Shown here: one piece after another, positions 1 to 12,860 of the stretch | Layout of the letters: each line of letters begins with the position of its first letter | Position numbering within the stretch: position 1 is the stretch's first letter | NCBI RefSeq assembly: GCF_035582795.1 | Contig: NC_134373.1 | Span: 36,612,501 to 36,676,500, forward strand | Direction: 5' to 3' | DNA: 64,000 bases | From: Mycteria americana | Taxonomy: Eukaryota > Chordata > Aves > Ciconiiformes > Ciconiidae | The notes under the pieces: generated by a model | What the model was told of the DNA's origin: nothing | Databases searched by the model: none | Seen by the model: the letters and a program-made list of their open reading frames with translations, nothing else | Position numbers and translations under genes: made by a program

Positions 1-2
1 CT

Positions 3-116
3 TTCATGGAACTACAGCAGGATGTAATGGCATCCCCATTCGGTTTTACCGGAGACACATCTGAAACAAAACCAAGTACCAATCCAATTCCAAATGGACG
101 GGCAGACATCCATCCT
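3..116 (+). other. Possible partial coding exon at the left edge, unidentified
   Basis: The first 116 bases stay open on the + strand in the frame starting at base 3 (38 codons, Ser/Thr/Pro/Asn rich). A possible donor GTAAAG follows at 117, at a codon boundary. The opposite strand is also open across the same stretch, and there an acceptor-like CTTTACAG would border it at the same place. Either strand could therefore be coding, or neither. I do not recognise the peptide from either strand, and it does not look like TMEM163, the expected upstream neighbour. The segment is cut by the window edge. Confidence 0.2.
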
Positions 117-981
117 GTAAAGGTCATCACTATAGATAATCTTCAGTGTTACTTTTCTAGGACCAAAGTCTGAGACTGATTTATCCTGATACTCCTAAAG
201 GCAATGCCTTCAAGTAAGTGTTTATGCTGTTTAAACACTCTGATAGTTTGCACTACAGCTACCATTTTGTGCCTGTTGTGTGGATGAGATGGTAAGATAC
301 TTCAGATCATTCTTTGCCATTTAGACACATATCCTCTACTGAAATGAATAGATTAAATAAGTCTCTTTAGTGATGAAAACCTCTAGATTCTGTATTTCAC
401 AGCCTTTTTTCATGAACCTAATCTTTTCTTTTAATAGTCCCTTGAACATCTTTGTGCAATATTTGCTACCATAGTTTTCTCTTACAAACAAATACAAATT
501 AGGCTACATTTTAGGATGGTTTTTCACTTTTTTTTTTGTTTTCTGGCTTACTTAATGGCACATAGGCAGAGGCAGATACATGCTTTGCTGTTGTTTTGTA
601 GATCATCCGTAGTCCCATAGCATCAGTCAAGTGCGTCCCAGTGGTTAACAGGATGAGAAATTCTACACTAGGTTCTTTTAACTTGGTCTAGATACCTCTC
701 AGCCTAGTATTAGTCACCCTATTTTTTAATTTAAAATAAAACAATAATGGTGATGTTAGTACAACAATGCTACATTAGTTTTTAAACTGCAGAGCACGCT
801 TAAATTATTATCCAATGTATGTAGGTCATTTACTGTTTTTCTCTTGCACTGGGTTAAATAGAGTTTAAATTGAAATAATCTATTTTCTTGGCATTTTTGT
901 ACTGAATATTAACTTGGGTCAAAAATAATCAGAATGTTATTTTGAAAAAAGAATATGATAATTTGGTATCTTTTCCTTCAG

Positions 982-1038
982 GCTATGAAAGAGTGCCTAT
1001 AATATGATTCCCAGAGAATACAGCATGCGGTGACCTTG
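982..1038 (+). other. Exon-like segment with strong splice signals
   Basis: A pyrimidine-rich tract ending CTTTTCCTTCAG lies directly before 982, and a consensus donor GTAAGT starts at 1039. These would define a 57-base exon. Every reading of it is short: read in phase 0 it meets TAA after six codons. It could be a terminal or noncoding exon of an unidentified + strand transcript, perhaps linked to the open segment at 3-116, or a chance pair of splice signals. Nothing ties it to ACMSD, whose first coding exon is 19 kb downstream. Confidence 0.2.
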
Positions 1039-1974
1039 GTAAGTAATTGATGACACCTCACATAAGCACCTACTCTTCCTCTATATGATGTTGTTGCAGG
1101 ATCATATTTGCAAAAAATGCCCAAGCTAGCAAGAGCTACAAGCATTAATAAATTCCATTGTGGCAACAAAGGAGGAATAAAAACATAGAATGCAAAATAT
1201 GTCATCTTGAAGTGAGCAGAATATCTTGAAAAAGATTCTTCACAGTGAACATTTTCCATCTTGAAACTATTTAAAAAGCTGTTTTTAATTCAAGTTAAAA
1301 TTGCTATGTAAACATGGGAAACCAAAGGTTTACCCACAAAAACTAAACTTACTATTTTGTTCAAAGAAACATTATGCAGTCATGCAAGACTATATGCCTC
1401 TATTCCAAACAATGTTATTTCTTTGTATCACTGAAGACATTTTGTTTCCAGTTTATATGTAACTAAGTAAAACTGACTTGACAGTGGCTTTATTTCATTG
1501 GTAATATTCACAAGTATTGAAGAGGAATGGAAGGGAAAATGGACTGAATTTTAAAGAGGTAGCAACCTGTTACTTAAGTAATAATCTTCCTCTTTTTTTT
1601 TCCTTTTTTTTTCCTGCTTCCTATGCTCTCTTTCCGTTCTATGTGGAGAGATCTTTCTTCTTCCAGTGAGACTCTAACCATAGCCTAATAGATGACATGA
1701 GTATAAGCAGCTGAGATTTCATTTGTACATCAAAGAAAAGAAAAAAAGAAAGCTGGGAAATTCCTAGGAAGCAAAAGTCAATATAATTTTGTAATAAACC
1801 TATTCAATTACTTATGATTACTTGATGATAATTCCTGTCCAAAAGCATCTTAATGACTAGACACTTCCAATATATTTGCATAACTTCATGTTTTTTCTCC
1901 CATATCTTTGCAAAAATTATACACAATTTTCCATTAAGTTTATATGGTTAACCACAAGATGAAGTGAACCGCAG

Positions 1975-2572
1975 TGTCCTGGTTTCGGCTGGGATAGAGT
2001 TAATTTTCTTCCTAGTAGCTGGGATAGTGCTGTGTTTTGGATTTAGTATGAGAACAATGTTGATAACACACTGATGGTTTAGCTGTTGCTGAGCAGTGCT
2101 GACACTGGGCAAGGACTTTTCAGCTTCCCATGCTCTGCCAGGTGCACCAGAAGCTGGGAGGGGGCACAGCCAGGACAGCTGACCCAAACTGGCCAAAGGG
2201 CTATTCCATACCATATGGCATCATGCTCAGTATAGAAACTGGGGGGAGTTGGCTGAGGGGGGCAGCGATTGCTGCTCGGGGACTGGCTGGGCATCAGTCA
2301 GCGGGTGGCGAGTGATTGCATCACTTGTTTTTTCTTGGGTTTTGTTCCTCTCTTTCTCTCTCTTGTTGTTTTCCTTTTCATTACAGTTCATTATTATTAT
2401 TGTTGTTGTTATTATTATTGTTATATTATATTTCAATTATTAAACTATTCTTATCTTGGCCCATGAGTTTTCTCACTTTTACTCTTCAGATTCTCTCCCC
2501 CATCCCACCGCGGGGGAGGGTGAGCAAGTGGCTGTGTGGTGCTTGGTTGCCAACTGGGGCTAAACCACGACA
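1975..2572 (+). mobile_element. Solo LTR of an avian endogenous retrovirus (copy 1)
   Basis: The 598-base element begins TGTCCTGGTTT and ends CCACGACA, so it has the TG...CA ends of a retroviral LTR. It is a close match, in opposite orientation, to the element at 12272-12860. Shared blocks include the first 100 bases, the GGACTTTTCAGCTTCCCATG block and the AGGGCTATTCCATACC block. The TATA-like position reads TATAGAAA (2231), altered from TATATAAA in the other copy. No internal retroviral genes flank it, so it is a solo LTR. The flanking pentamers (CGCAG and CAGAG) are not a clean target duplication. The family resembles widespread bird ERVL-type LTRs, but that assignment is from memory of the motif. 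Confidence 0.85.
2390..2426 (+). repeat. ATT/GTT trinucleotide microsatellite inside LTR copy 1
   Basis: About 37 bases of alternating ATT and GTT units lie in the 3' part of the LTR. The same place in the second copy has only a short AAT/AAG remnant, so the tract expanded after insertion or differs between source elements. Confidence 0.8.
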
Positions 2573-5500
2573 CAGAGCAATCACAAAACATTCTTTTTAT
2601 TATATACAGATTGGGTCACTTTTCCTATTGCCAAGCCAATGCCCATTCCTCCTGATGCTCCTGTCTACCAAGGCCTTTTCCCACTATGTCAGATCTAAGT
2701 TTTGTTAAGAAGGCTGTACGCAAAGATAGATACACGTTTGTTTCCTAGTGAGGTTAGACTCATGCATTTATGAAATATTTATAGGTTATAAATTTAATCT
2801 TATGCATAAAAAAAAAATTTAAGAGTCATAATCCCTACCTTGAAGGTAAAGATTTAATGAGAAAAGAGACTGGTTGCATTTACTTGTGGGATTTGCCTGT
2901 GTCAGAAAAGAGATGTAATAGGTTTTATGGGGAATAGTGCCCAACTCACATCTATTTTTTTTTCTTCCAGTATTTTAAACTCTAATTTGTGATTTGGGTT
3001 AATATCTTACTCCTTAGCAATTAGTGTCATCAGCAAAAGAGTAATTTCTTTTTTTTTATCTTGCTGTATTTTTATCTTTTATCAAAAGACCACATATAAG
3101 CATTTGAGGGAATGACCTTTCTACTAATCTGTAGCAATAATATTTATATTGCTTCTACTCTTCTGGTAAGTAAGTACTCCACAGCTCACTTTTGCTGTGA
3201 GTTGTTTGATAAACTATGTGATATGATAATATTTATGTGTTGTTTTGAATAGCTAATCCACATTGTTTAGTGAGCTGGAAAAGAATATCTTATCATTTTC
3301 TTATGCCAAGTGAATTGTAACTACGGTTCTGCATATTCCCACTTGAGTATTTAGCTAGGATGATTATAGAAAGTGTTTGAAAAAAGAATGATAGCCACAG
3401 ACAAAATTAATATTTTGCAAAACATGTTCTTCATAACCAAGAAGCTATACTCATTCCATTGTGTGCCAGTTTGGGATTTTTTTTTTACATCTGCTCAAGC
3501 AGATGTTTGACACTTTAAATCATTTAACTCTTCTGCGTTTTGATGGACATCAAATTCCTGAGCAGCTAGTGGAATCTGTTACACACTTCATGTTTTTTGT
3601 TTGTTTGTTCTTGTTTCTGATTTTTTTGCTGGAGGAAGTAGAATTAGTTTCCTGAGTCCTGGCATGCAATTTGAGTTTGAATACTTCATTTTAATGGGAT
3701 ATGCTGTAGGTAAAATAATGAAATTCTTCAGATACTAATTTTTGGAAGAGAATTGGGTTAGGCAAAAATAATGTCAACAACATATAGAGCAGTTTTAATA
3801 GGTTTCTGCATCCTTTATTCTCATTATATATTCATTGTTTCTCATCCTCTTAGGTAAAAATTTCAGTGGGCAATGGGAAAAATAGGAGACAGTGACAATC
3901 CCTTTTGTAATTTTAAGAGAGTGAATCACCTAATTCACGGCATTCTTCTTATAAGAAGAAATGGGAGCCATTTTTTTTTTTTAATTCAAACCCAAAAGTT
4001 TCTACTCTATGGCAGCCAAGCCTTTCTCTGTGTGCAACAGTAGCAAAAGCAACAGATCTCTATTTGATCTAGCATGATGAAATACGCTGTGAATATTTAC
4101 ATTTATCTATCCATAGTGAATACTGTCTGATCTGGATTTGTATAAGATAAATAGGACAGTTGGTTAATAAGCCTACTAAAACATTTCTATTACATTTAGC
4201 AGTGATACGGAGTTGCGCATGGCTATTAACATTTGCTAATTTTACAAGGAAGAGGAGTATCCTTAGGAAATTGAGGAAGCACTTTTCTCTGTAGAATGAA
4301 GAGTGTTAGACACACTTCACCTATGAATGTCTTTTTAAGCAACCAGTAAAATTCAAATTTAAAGGCAATTGAAGTTTTGAGTTCGAAATGTCAGTGAAAT
4401 TTTGAACCTTTGCTGCAATAAAATTGTCCTGTAACCAAAAAGGAAGAGGGAGATGTCAGTCATATGATTTAATCAGATTATGATAAAATTCAATTTCTGC
4501 CTCTTTCAAATTTTCTCTAAAGCTGTTGATGGTGCCTAAGAGTAATCAAGGGACAGGCAGTCATGTAGTAAGGCAGACAGCTTCCTCTCCACCATAAACA
4601 CTACACATATTTTCAGTATCAGGGTGCAGGGATGCTTCAATAGCCACAGAAGTTTCACTTAATTTTCACATTGTTTCATTAGAAAATGTGTATTTTAAGA
4701 GGTTTTATTTTACTGATAAAGTTTATATACTTGGATTTGTTTTACTTTATCCATTGACTATCACAGCTGACACTGGACTATACAAATTAGGTATAGTTGT
4801 ACTTACAAATTTAGGCAAACTGAGGCATGATCCGTAAGAAGAAGTAATATGTTTTATTAAACCAACTGGTGTAATTAATTTCCAACTAATATGGTCAGAA
4901 AGCGTAGCTAGGCGCACAGTCTTCATGACTTCAGGAAGTGTTTGTGTGTCGAAAAGTGCCTGCTTTTTTTACCTCTTGGTTTAATTAAAAAAACTATCTA
5001 TAGATTTTGTCTTATCTTTGTGCCAAAATGTCTTCATTTCATATGCCTGGATTTTGTCATATTTAGGATCTCTGTGTATAATTTGTTCGCAGGAGACGCA
5101 TCATAAAACGACTTTTCAAGTTGCATCAACTATGAGCCACATTTGCATCAAATAGGATTTTTTTGTGTCACAAGGAAAATAATTTCTTTCTATCAAGTTT
5201 GAAATTCTGCAGCGGTCAGGTCACAGAAGGAAAAAAAGCAAGAGCACTCGACTTTGTTTTTTATTTCGGTTCCCAGAATCACGTCAGTTTCACTTTAGTA
5301 AGTTCTACAAATGTAATTCTTCATTTGAGACTCAACTCGTTGCTTACAAAGAAACATTTAGTTGCTGTCTTGATAATGCTATGCGCCAGCACTATATCTT
5401 GCCCTGCTGGTTGGTGAATCATAAATTGGGCTGGCAAGCTGAATTTAGTAGGTGGGGCTCCCGAACGGGCAGGTAACCATGGCAGTATGCTGTAAGTACA

Positions 5501-6345
5501 GGAAATACAGACTTGGCTGTAGGGCAATACTGCTCAGGAGTGCATTTGCCTGGGGTCCATGCTCAGTGTATGAGGCTTGACAGTTCTGCCTGGCACTGCA
5601 GGCAGATGTATGATCTTCTATATCGCTCATGGTGGTTGTTATCAGTTGATGATTTGAACTGCTAGAACTGATGCAGCTGATGTCGGAGCTTGGTTATGGG
5701 TTTTGGTAGCTCAAGTCTGGAATTGTAGTAGAGTGTCTGCGTCTTGTCCACATCTGTACTCCATGCCATCCATGTCAGCAGCTGTTCAGATGAAGGTGAG
5801 ATAAAGACGCAAAGGGGTAAGGGGACGTGTTTTTTAATTAGCTGGACTTTTAACAAGTAGGCTAATATTATAGCACAGACATGTGAAGAAGATAAAGGCC
5901 TCACTGTGTCAGTTCCAGCCTCAAAACATTCTTACAGACCCAGCGCACATTTCATGTACAAGAGGAGCCCAGTTTCTGCTCTTGGAGCAGGTGAAAGCAC
6001 TTCTTAACATCAGGCAATACTTGTCGGAGGTTATTAGTGCTTGAGTATAGTTGTTATTTAGTTATAAAATAGATCTGGCTTTTTGCTTCTTGGCTCTTAA
6101 CTTACACTTCTCCACCTTTGCTACGTATCAGCACTGTCTTGGCTCATTTATTTGACTGAGAATTTGGACACACACAGTCAGTTCATGCCCATAAGATACG
6201 TTTTTTCCATTATTCTTCTCTCAAAAATCTGTTTTACTTCTTCAGCCGAATTGCTTGTTCTTCTTCCCTTTTCAAAATTGAAGAGGAAGAATAAACAGCA
6301 TCGTAAGAATGGATCGCCTGAGCCAGTGGTCACAAACTGTGTCTT
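2573..6345. other. Intergenic DNA, no gene recognised
   Basis: This AT-rich stretch contains only short open frames without splice or homology support. I see poly-T and poly-A runs (for example near 3050 and 3970) and no recognisable RNA gene or repeat family. Confidence 0.6.
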
Positions 6346-6592
6346 GAGAGGTTCAGATTGGACGTTAGAAAAATGTTCTTTACTATGATGTTAGTGCAGC
6401 ACTAGAAGAGGTTACCGAGAGAGGTGGTGGAATCTTCCACCTTGGAGGATTTCTAAATTCAGCTAGCAAAAAAGCCACAGATAACCACAGCTGACCTGGT
6501 ATAGTGGTGTTTATAGTCCTTCTCAGAGAAGACAGTTAAACTAAATGATCTCCATAGGGTCCTTTAGGTCCACACTTGTATGATTCAACCAA
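6346..6592 (+). mobile_element. CR1 LINE 3' fragment, old and diverged
   Basis: The text follows the CR1 3' end as known from birds: a GAGGTTCAGATTGGACGTTAG block, then the GAGAGGTGGTGGAATC block that encodes the end of the CR1 reverse-transcriptase ORF, then AAATGATCTCCATAGGGTCC, then a terminal TATGATTC. Many substitutions and small indels mark it as an old copy. The left border is approximate. Confidence 0.75.
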
Positions 6593-9500
6593 TATAAACA
6601 TCAGGGGATATGTCACTGTAAGGTTTTACCTAGTAAATGATAAATTGAGTAATATCAAAATAGGTTGACACAAAATGTGCAGAGGTTTAGAGACAGTGCT
6701 AATTCAGGCCTAAGCAGATTAATTCACCAATAAAGGGCAAGTGCTATGTTTTTATGAAGGATAACATTCTGATGACTTACTCTTCTTGGATTGTTCCTTT
6801 CCTGATTATTTTAGAAGGGCTATTAATGGCGTATATTACTTATCTGATACAGCGAGTCTCTCTAGGCCCCTTATTCTACTCTAATCTTTTTATGACGAGC
6901 CTATTTCCTTTACCTTATATAACTTTGATTTTTAGGATCTTTTTTCACTGTTTCCTTTTTTATCTATGGGCATAGAAAAGTGACCTCATAGTTATAAAGC
7001 TGAAGATCATTAATTCTGAAACCCTCTGGAATTACAGGTTGTTCTGGCTGATGTATCAATAAACTTCTTTGCATTTTCTCCTTTATCAGCTTGAAGTGTG
7101 TGTAATTCTGTTGACCAAAAAATTCAATCTCTAAATAAAATTAAATTGGGAAAGAAAATCAAGAGCCTTCCAAGGTCTGTTTCACATCCTACAATCATTA
7201 TAAATACAAGTTCACTAAGGTTGTTTTGCATATCTTAACTTTGAGGATAAAATATCTTTGGAAGATACTTAAATTTTGTGAAGATCTTTTTTCATGGAGG
7301 TTTTGAAAACTAAGTTATAGTTCTTTTGCTTTAAATTTAATCCAGTATTAAAACTGTCAAGTGGTTGCAACACTAATTAGATTCATATTGCATGGGATAT
7401 CTAGACAGACTTGTTGCATCTATACTTGTTGATTTTTCCACTAGATGGCATTATGCATTAACAGCAAGTTAATTTATGAGCTTAACTATAATTGCACATG
7501 CTAAAGATTTAAAAAATAAGAAATTATCTATTGTGCTTGCTCTTATTCTACACAAGAGTGAAAGAACTGTGGCTTAAGAATCCCTTGACCTACTTCTACC
7601 TAACAGTAACCCAATGCATCCTTAATGCATCAAATATGGATTTACTCAAAGCAATAAAGGAAGTCAGCCATGGCAACAATATCTTATCCTGTGTGCAATG
7701 TGCCATTTAGAATAAAACTCTTCCAACCTTTTCTGCATTTAACATTTAAAGAGTTCAGTGCTGCAAATTGCTTCCTTTCTGGCTACATGGCTTCAACTGA
7801 AGTGATAGGAAGTGTCCTAAGTAAAGCTGCAATGCTGAAGATTGCTTTTAAATAAAGAGCCTCATATAAGAATTTTTTTTTATTTAGTAGCTAATTCAGG
7901 ATAATCAGAATAATTTATTGCTGCAAGTTTAAATATAGATATGCTACTGTTTTCTCCACCCAGATGAAATGAACTATTAGCGATCCCTTACAAAATTATA
8001 TGGTGCTCAAGAGTGAGGTTTCTAGAACTTAAGGTCCTGACCAGTGAAGCACCATCTGATGTGGAGCAAAGGTCTAATACCGTCAAAAGAACTAGTGGGA
8101 TTTTTGTTTTAATCGCAAGGTTTGTGATGACTAGACAAGGAGAAATCGGCAGTCCCAGCAGCAAGAAGGCAATGGCAAGGATTTGGTATGTGAGAAGCAA
8201 AGAAGCAGCACTAGTGGTCTGGGGGGTGAAGAGGGAGGAAATGAAACGGGGCAGATAGCAAAGCCAGAGGTGGAGGAAAAGAGGACCCATAGAGGGAGAA
8301 GAATGTGGTGACAGGACAGCCCAAATTTTTCATGCCAAGCTTGCTAATTTTTTTATGTGTGCTAGTATGTGTAGGTACGTGGCTATTAATTTTAAATCTG
8401 TATTCTGAGGGAAAAGAGAAGAGATGGTCCTTTGTTTTAAACTTGTCTTCCAGAACTAGAGATAGTATTCACAAAAGAGGGCTCATCAAATTGCTGATCA
8501 GATACGTATTATCTAGGGTACACTTCCCTGCATTCCGTATTCTGAGCTGGCTTTTTTCTTGATTCTTTATGTAGAATGTAGCACGCTCCAGGCTGGAAAG
8601 GGGTAACCTAATTATAATAACATTTAACTGTAAGAAGGGGTCTAGAGTACAAGCTGGATGAACCAGTTCAGTTAGCCTGGGCCAAAAATGGAAAAGCATC
8701 CAAGGCCAAGAAAATGCGTAAATATTAGCTTAGTATTAAACAGGTCTTTTAAATTCTCATGGTGGTCAAACACGTAATAGAAAAGTAGTTAAACTTGTGC
8801 TTTAAGGTTGTCTCTGAATTGGGCTTTTGTGAAGAGGACATACCAATGCCACTTGTAAAAACTTATCAAAAACTTTGCCATAAATTCAGGCTGTTACATT
8901 TAATTAGGCTGTTCAGGCTGTTAATTTGTGTTTTCTATTTAAAACTTTATTTTACTTGTGCTACCCCCTGAGCTTTAATAAACTAATTTTAATTGTCCTA
9001 TGCAGTGGATGGCTGTAGATAATGCAATATATGATTCTTTGACATAGAAGTGTTTATGGTTTGTGTTTGCCTATGATGGTCAATATGATTCAACTGTTTT
9101 GTAACACTGATATAAAAAATATGTCATGATACCTGTCTTCTACCACAATGCTGTTAAGCTTTTTGGAAGCCTAGGTCAGTAGGGTGGGCGTCAGGAAATT
9201 TTGGACAGGCACACATCTCTTTCCCAACACTAACCTCTCCTTTCTTAATCCTCCAGCTCATGTTGCAGAGGCCAGAATCTGCTCACAGGTACATCACTGT
9301 ATGATGAAGACTGTAGCACAAGTTAATGCTGGTGGTAATATCTGTCACCTCCTGTCATGCTGAGGTATGGGACAATTTACTTATTCCAACCAATTCAGGC
9401 TCACTCTGTGCTCTTGCGAGATAACATTTACCTGGGGGCTTTGCTCTTCTCCAGTTTTTTTGCTATGAACAGGAGGAAGTACCACCAACTAGGGAGGAGG

Positions 9501-12271
9501 GGTGCAACCCAGCTCAAGTCCTCTGATTGCCCTGCTCTGAAGGCAGAGACACAAAGGCACCAGCAGTGCAGGGAGGGGAACAAGGCTAGCATGGTAGATC
9601 TCACAAATGTCACAGTACTAATGCTGCCTAATAATTCTGGTTTTATTTGCTCTGGTTTTAATTGGAATTGCAGTAGCATCCTGCAATAGTATCTGTACTT
9701 TTAAGTGACAAATAGCCAGGCTGTGAAGGAAAGAAAAGGCAGGAGCAAATACTTGGCAACTGGCTCAGGAGGGGATCCTGTTTCATTCCTGGCAGCACAG
9801 GTCTTGACAAACGCGTGATTCCACTGGACCTAACTATAGGCATCCAGACATTGATGTCTGAACGTTATTATTTCTGGTTCCCAAAGGGCAAAATATACTT
9901 GCAGTGTGCATGGCTTTTATGTTGGGGGGGGGGGGGAGAGAAAAAAAAAAAAACTAACAAACCAATAAAATAATTAAATATGAATTCTCCATGGGAACAC
10001 AGCAGAGGGTCTATCTTGCTGTGGTAGCCAGCCCTCCTTTGCTATTTCCTGGCCAGCTCCCTAGCAAGCAGGTGAGTATCTGAAAGAGGCAGTAAGTACA
10101 AAGTATAGTAATACAGGTGAGAATGAAACAAATCCTGAGAATTTGAGTGAACTACTACAGAGAACCACATAAAACAGACTAATTGAAGAAGTCATTTAAC
10201 TATATTTCAGTTATATTGTTGAAGTGCCTACAAACTGCAAGTATGGGCTAGAATAGAGTTCCACTGAATTAGAGCAACTGGTTCTCTTTTGTCACTTGAG
10301 ATTAAGAGATTGAATGTAGGTTTTAGTTGGTTAGTAATATTAGAAATTAATAATTGTTAATTGTATTATTGGTTAATTTTTATAAGCACACATATTTTGT
10401 TACTAGGATCCAAAACTTGAGAGCTTCACAAATGGTATCAAATCTTATTACTAATTAGCAGCTTTTCATATGAAAAAGGTTAGTGACAAGGACTTCCTTT
10501 ACTATTTGGTAAGTGGTGAGCATTTACTGAAAATCAACATACAAACCGTAGTATTTGAAATGTATATTCTACATTGTGATCCAAATGGTAGTGCTCAAGC
10601 CCCCAAGAGATTTTAATATATCCAGTTGTTTAAGAACATACAGCAGAGATGAGCAAGCGTGTTAGAAAAACGGACAGAAGCATGTATTTTCTTTCTGTTC
10701 CTAAAAATGCTGTACTACTAGAGACAAAGGAATTTTTAAAGACTCATTCACCAAACAATAAATTATATGAATGTGTAAAACATTCATTACAAATCCACTG
10801 TACGTAGCAGCAGTTCAACACAGTTGTACTTTGACATTGCAGCGTCAGCCACAAAATCAGACAGCACAAGCTTGCGTCACTTGCCGCAGGCAAAATCCAT
10901 TTCAATCAATATGAAATAAGTGCTCTGTGTGTATATTGCAATCACTGTTTGGTGCTCCACTTAATGCACTAGAAATTGCAACCTGTAGTATTCACAGTGA
11001 GCTGCACAAACATTATTAGCACATTTATGATTTATAATGCAGTGCTTTTTTTTGATGGACCGTACTGACATGGGCAATCAGACATAATCCAAAACTGGCA
11101 CTCTAAACTGCCCTTGCATTTAATTACTGAACTCTGGGCAAAATTTACCTGTAATTCCTCATTTAAATTGGTCTGTCTTTCCAGTGGCTCAAAACTACTT
11201 TTTCAACCATCTTCTGAAATGAGTGGATTTCCTGGTGACCTCAGTGGGCTTTCTGTTGGGTTCAAAATGATTAATTATAATAGAGTACTTCTAAAACACC
11301 TGCAATATTTTTAGATTGTAAAGAAGTTAACATGAAATATTAGGTTGAGATGAGTGGCAATGTCCCAAAGGGGAGAAGTGGCTTTGTTTATGACCTTCAC
11401 ACTCAGAAGTGAACACAAATGTTTTGACGTATCTGCAGTACGGTCCTGGCTGTAGCTGTGACCAAGAAAGCGCAAATTTCTTGATCCTTTTCAGCAAATA
11501 AAGAAAAAAAAATCAAGCAAATTAGTAAAGCACACTTAAACACAGCCAGGAAGATATGGATCTTTTTTTAGTAATTGTGAAGAAGATTGTTCATCCTGAG
11601 AGGATGTTGTTAAATTCCAAATGTTGGAATTAAAAAAGAAAAAGACAGCACCTGCCTTTTCCCGAGAGGAGAATTAAGTATGATAGTTGAGAAAAGAATT
11701 CAAGTTGCAATGTTAGTTCTACTTACATCAGCAGTTGCCTTGGATTAAGTCTTTTGTCTGGATTTTGTATGGCACAAATTGTAAATCAAAGTGCACCTTA
11801 CAGGCTTCTCAGTGAAAAGAAGTTTGTTTTTTTAAATGGATAACATGATTGTTTAGCTGTGACCATAGTATAAATTTACTGGATCATTTTGGAAAACACA
11901 TACTTTAAGACTGTAACTTGGTGGAGCTTTTATGCTTGCTAGAGCATATGGAGCCAAAATGACTCGTCAGTGGAGTCCCTGAGTTAGTGGTCTGGACTCA
12001 CTCCACATTGCTTTCAGTATAAATCTTGAAGCCATTCTTTCTGTGCTCTCTTTGTGTGCCTATAATTGTTAGTAGAGCTTGTTGCATGTAAATATAAGCA
12101 GGACTGAGGTGAACACTCAGGTATGAATACAGCAATTAGCATTTGCTTAACTTAGTAGTGCTACTAATTCCAGTGGTCCTACTGTGTTTTAAAGTTAAGC
12201 ATGAATTTAAATATTTATTAGTGAACATGAATCAAAGCACATATTTCCATTTAGAATGGAACCCCCCCAGG
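6593..12271. other. Intergenic DNA with one mononucleotide tract
   Basis: No gene is recognised. A run of 13 G (9924-9936), then AGAG, then 13 A (9941-9953) forms a compound simple repeat and a likely sequencing trouble spot. The stretch at 7988-8290 is open on both strands and leucine-rich on the minus strand, but it has no splice context or recognisable family. Confidence 0.6.
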
Positions 12272-12860
12272 TGTCGTGGTTCAACCCCAGTTGGCAACTA
12301 AGCACCACACAGCCTCTTGCTCACCCTCCCCCCTCCCAGGAGGGATTGGGGAGAGAATGGGAAAAGCATAAATAAGAAAACTCGTGGGCTGAGATAAGAA
12401 CAGTTTAATAATTGAAATAATAATAAGAAGAAATTGTAATGAAAAGGAAAATAACGAGGGAGGGAGAGAGAGAGAGAGGAACAAAACCCAGAGAAAAACA
12501 AAAAAACCCCAAGTGATGCAACTGCTCACCACCCGCCGACCGATGCCCAGCCAGTCCCCGAGCAGCGATCGCTGCTCCCCGGCCAACTCCCCCCAGTTTA
12601 TATACTGGGCATGACGCCATATGGTATGGAATAGCCCTTTGGCCAGTTTGGGTCAGCTGTCCTGGCTGTGCCCCCTCCCAGCTTCTTGTGCACCTGGCAG
12701 AGCATGGGAAGCTGAAAAGTCCTTGACTACTGTAAACATTATTTAGCAACAGCTAAAACATCAGTGTGTTATCAACATTATTCTCATCCTAAATCCAAAA
12801 CACAGCACTGTATTAGCTACTAGGAAGAAAATTAACTCTATCCTAGCCAAAACCAGGACA
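12272..12860 (-). mobile_element. Solo LTR of the same endogenous retrovirus family (copy 2)
   Basis: This 589-base element runs on the minus strand, with TGTCCTGGTTTTGG at its own 5' end (12860) and CCACGACA at its 3' end (12272). It is flanked on both sides by the perfect pentamer CCAGG (12267-12271 and 12861-12865), a target-site duplication of the size usual for ERVL-like insertions. On its own strand it has an intact TATATAAA (complement of 12597-12604), a candidate promoter for sense transcription away from ACMSD. There are no internal genes, so it is a solo LTR formed by LTR-LTR recombination. Confidence 0.9.

Noticed and set aside
2130-2708. Several open frames at 2.1-2.7 kb
   Set aside because: They fall within or run out of the LTR at 1975-2572 and reflect its microsatellite and T-rich tract, not protein genes.
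7988-8290. Minus-strand 100-codon hydrophobic, leucine-rich frame resembling a membrane protein
   Set aside because: The opposite strand is also open and purine-rich, which by itself yields leucine-rich complement readings. There are no splice sites or family resemblance.
9357-9689. 110-codon + strand open frame
   Set aside because: An opposing frame overlaps it, composition is not protein-like, and no motif or splice context is seen.
12281-12749. Minus-strand open frames at 12.3-12.7 kb
   Set aside because: They are inside LTR copy 2 and echo the frames of LTR copy 1. LTRs of this kind do not encode proteins.
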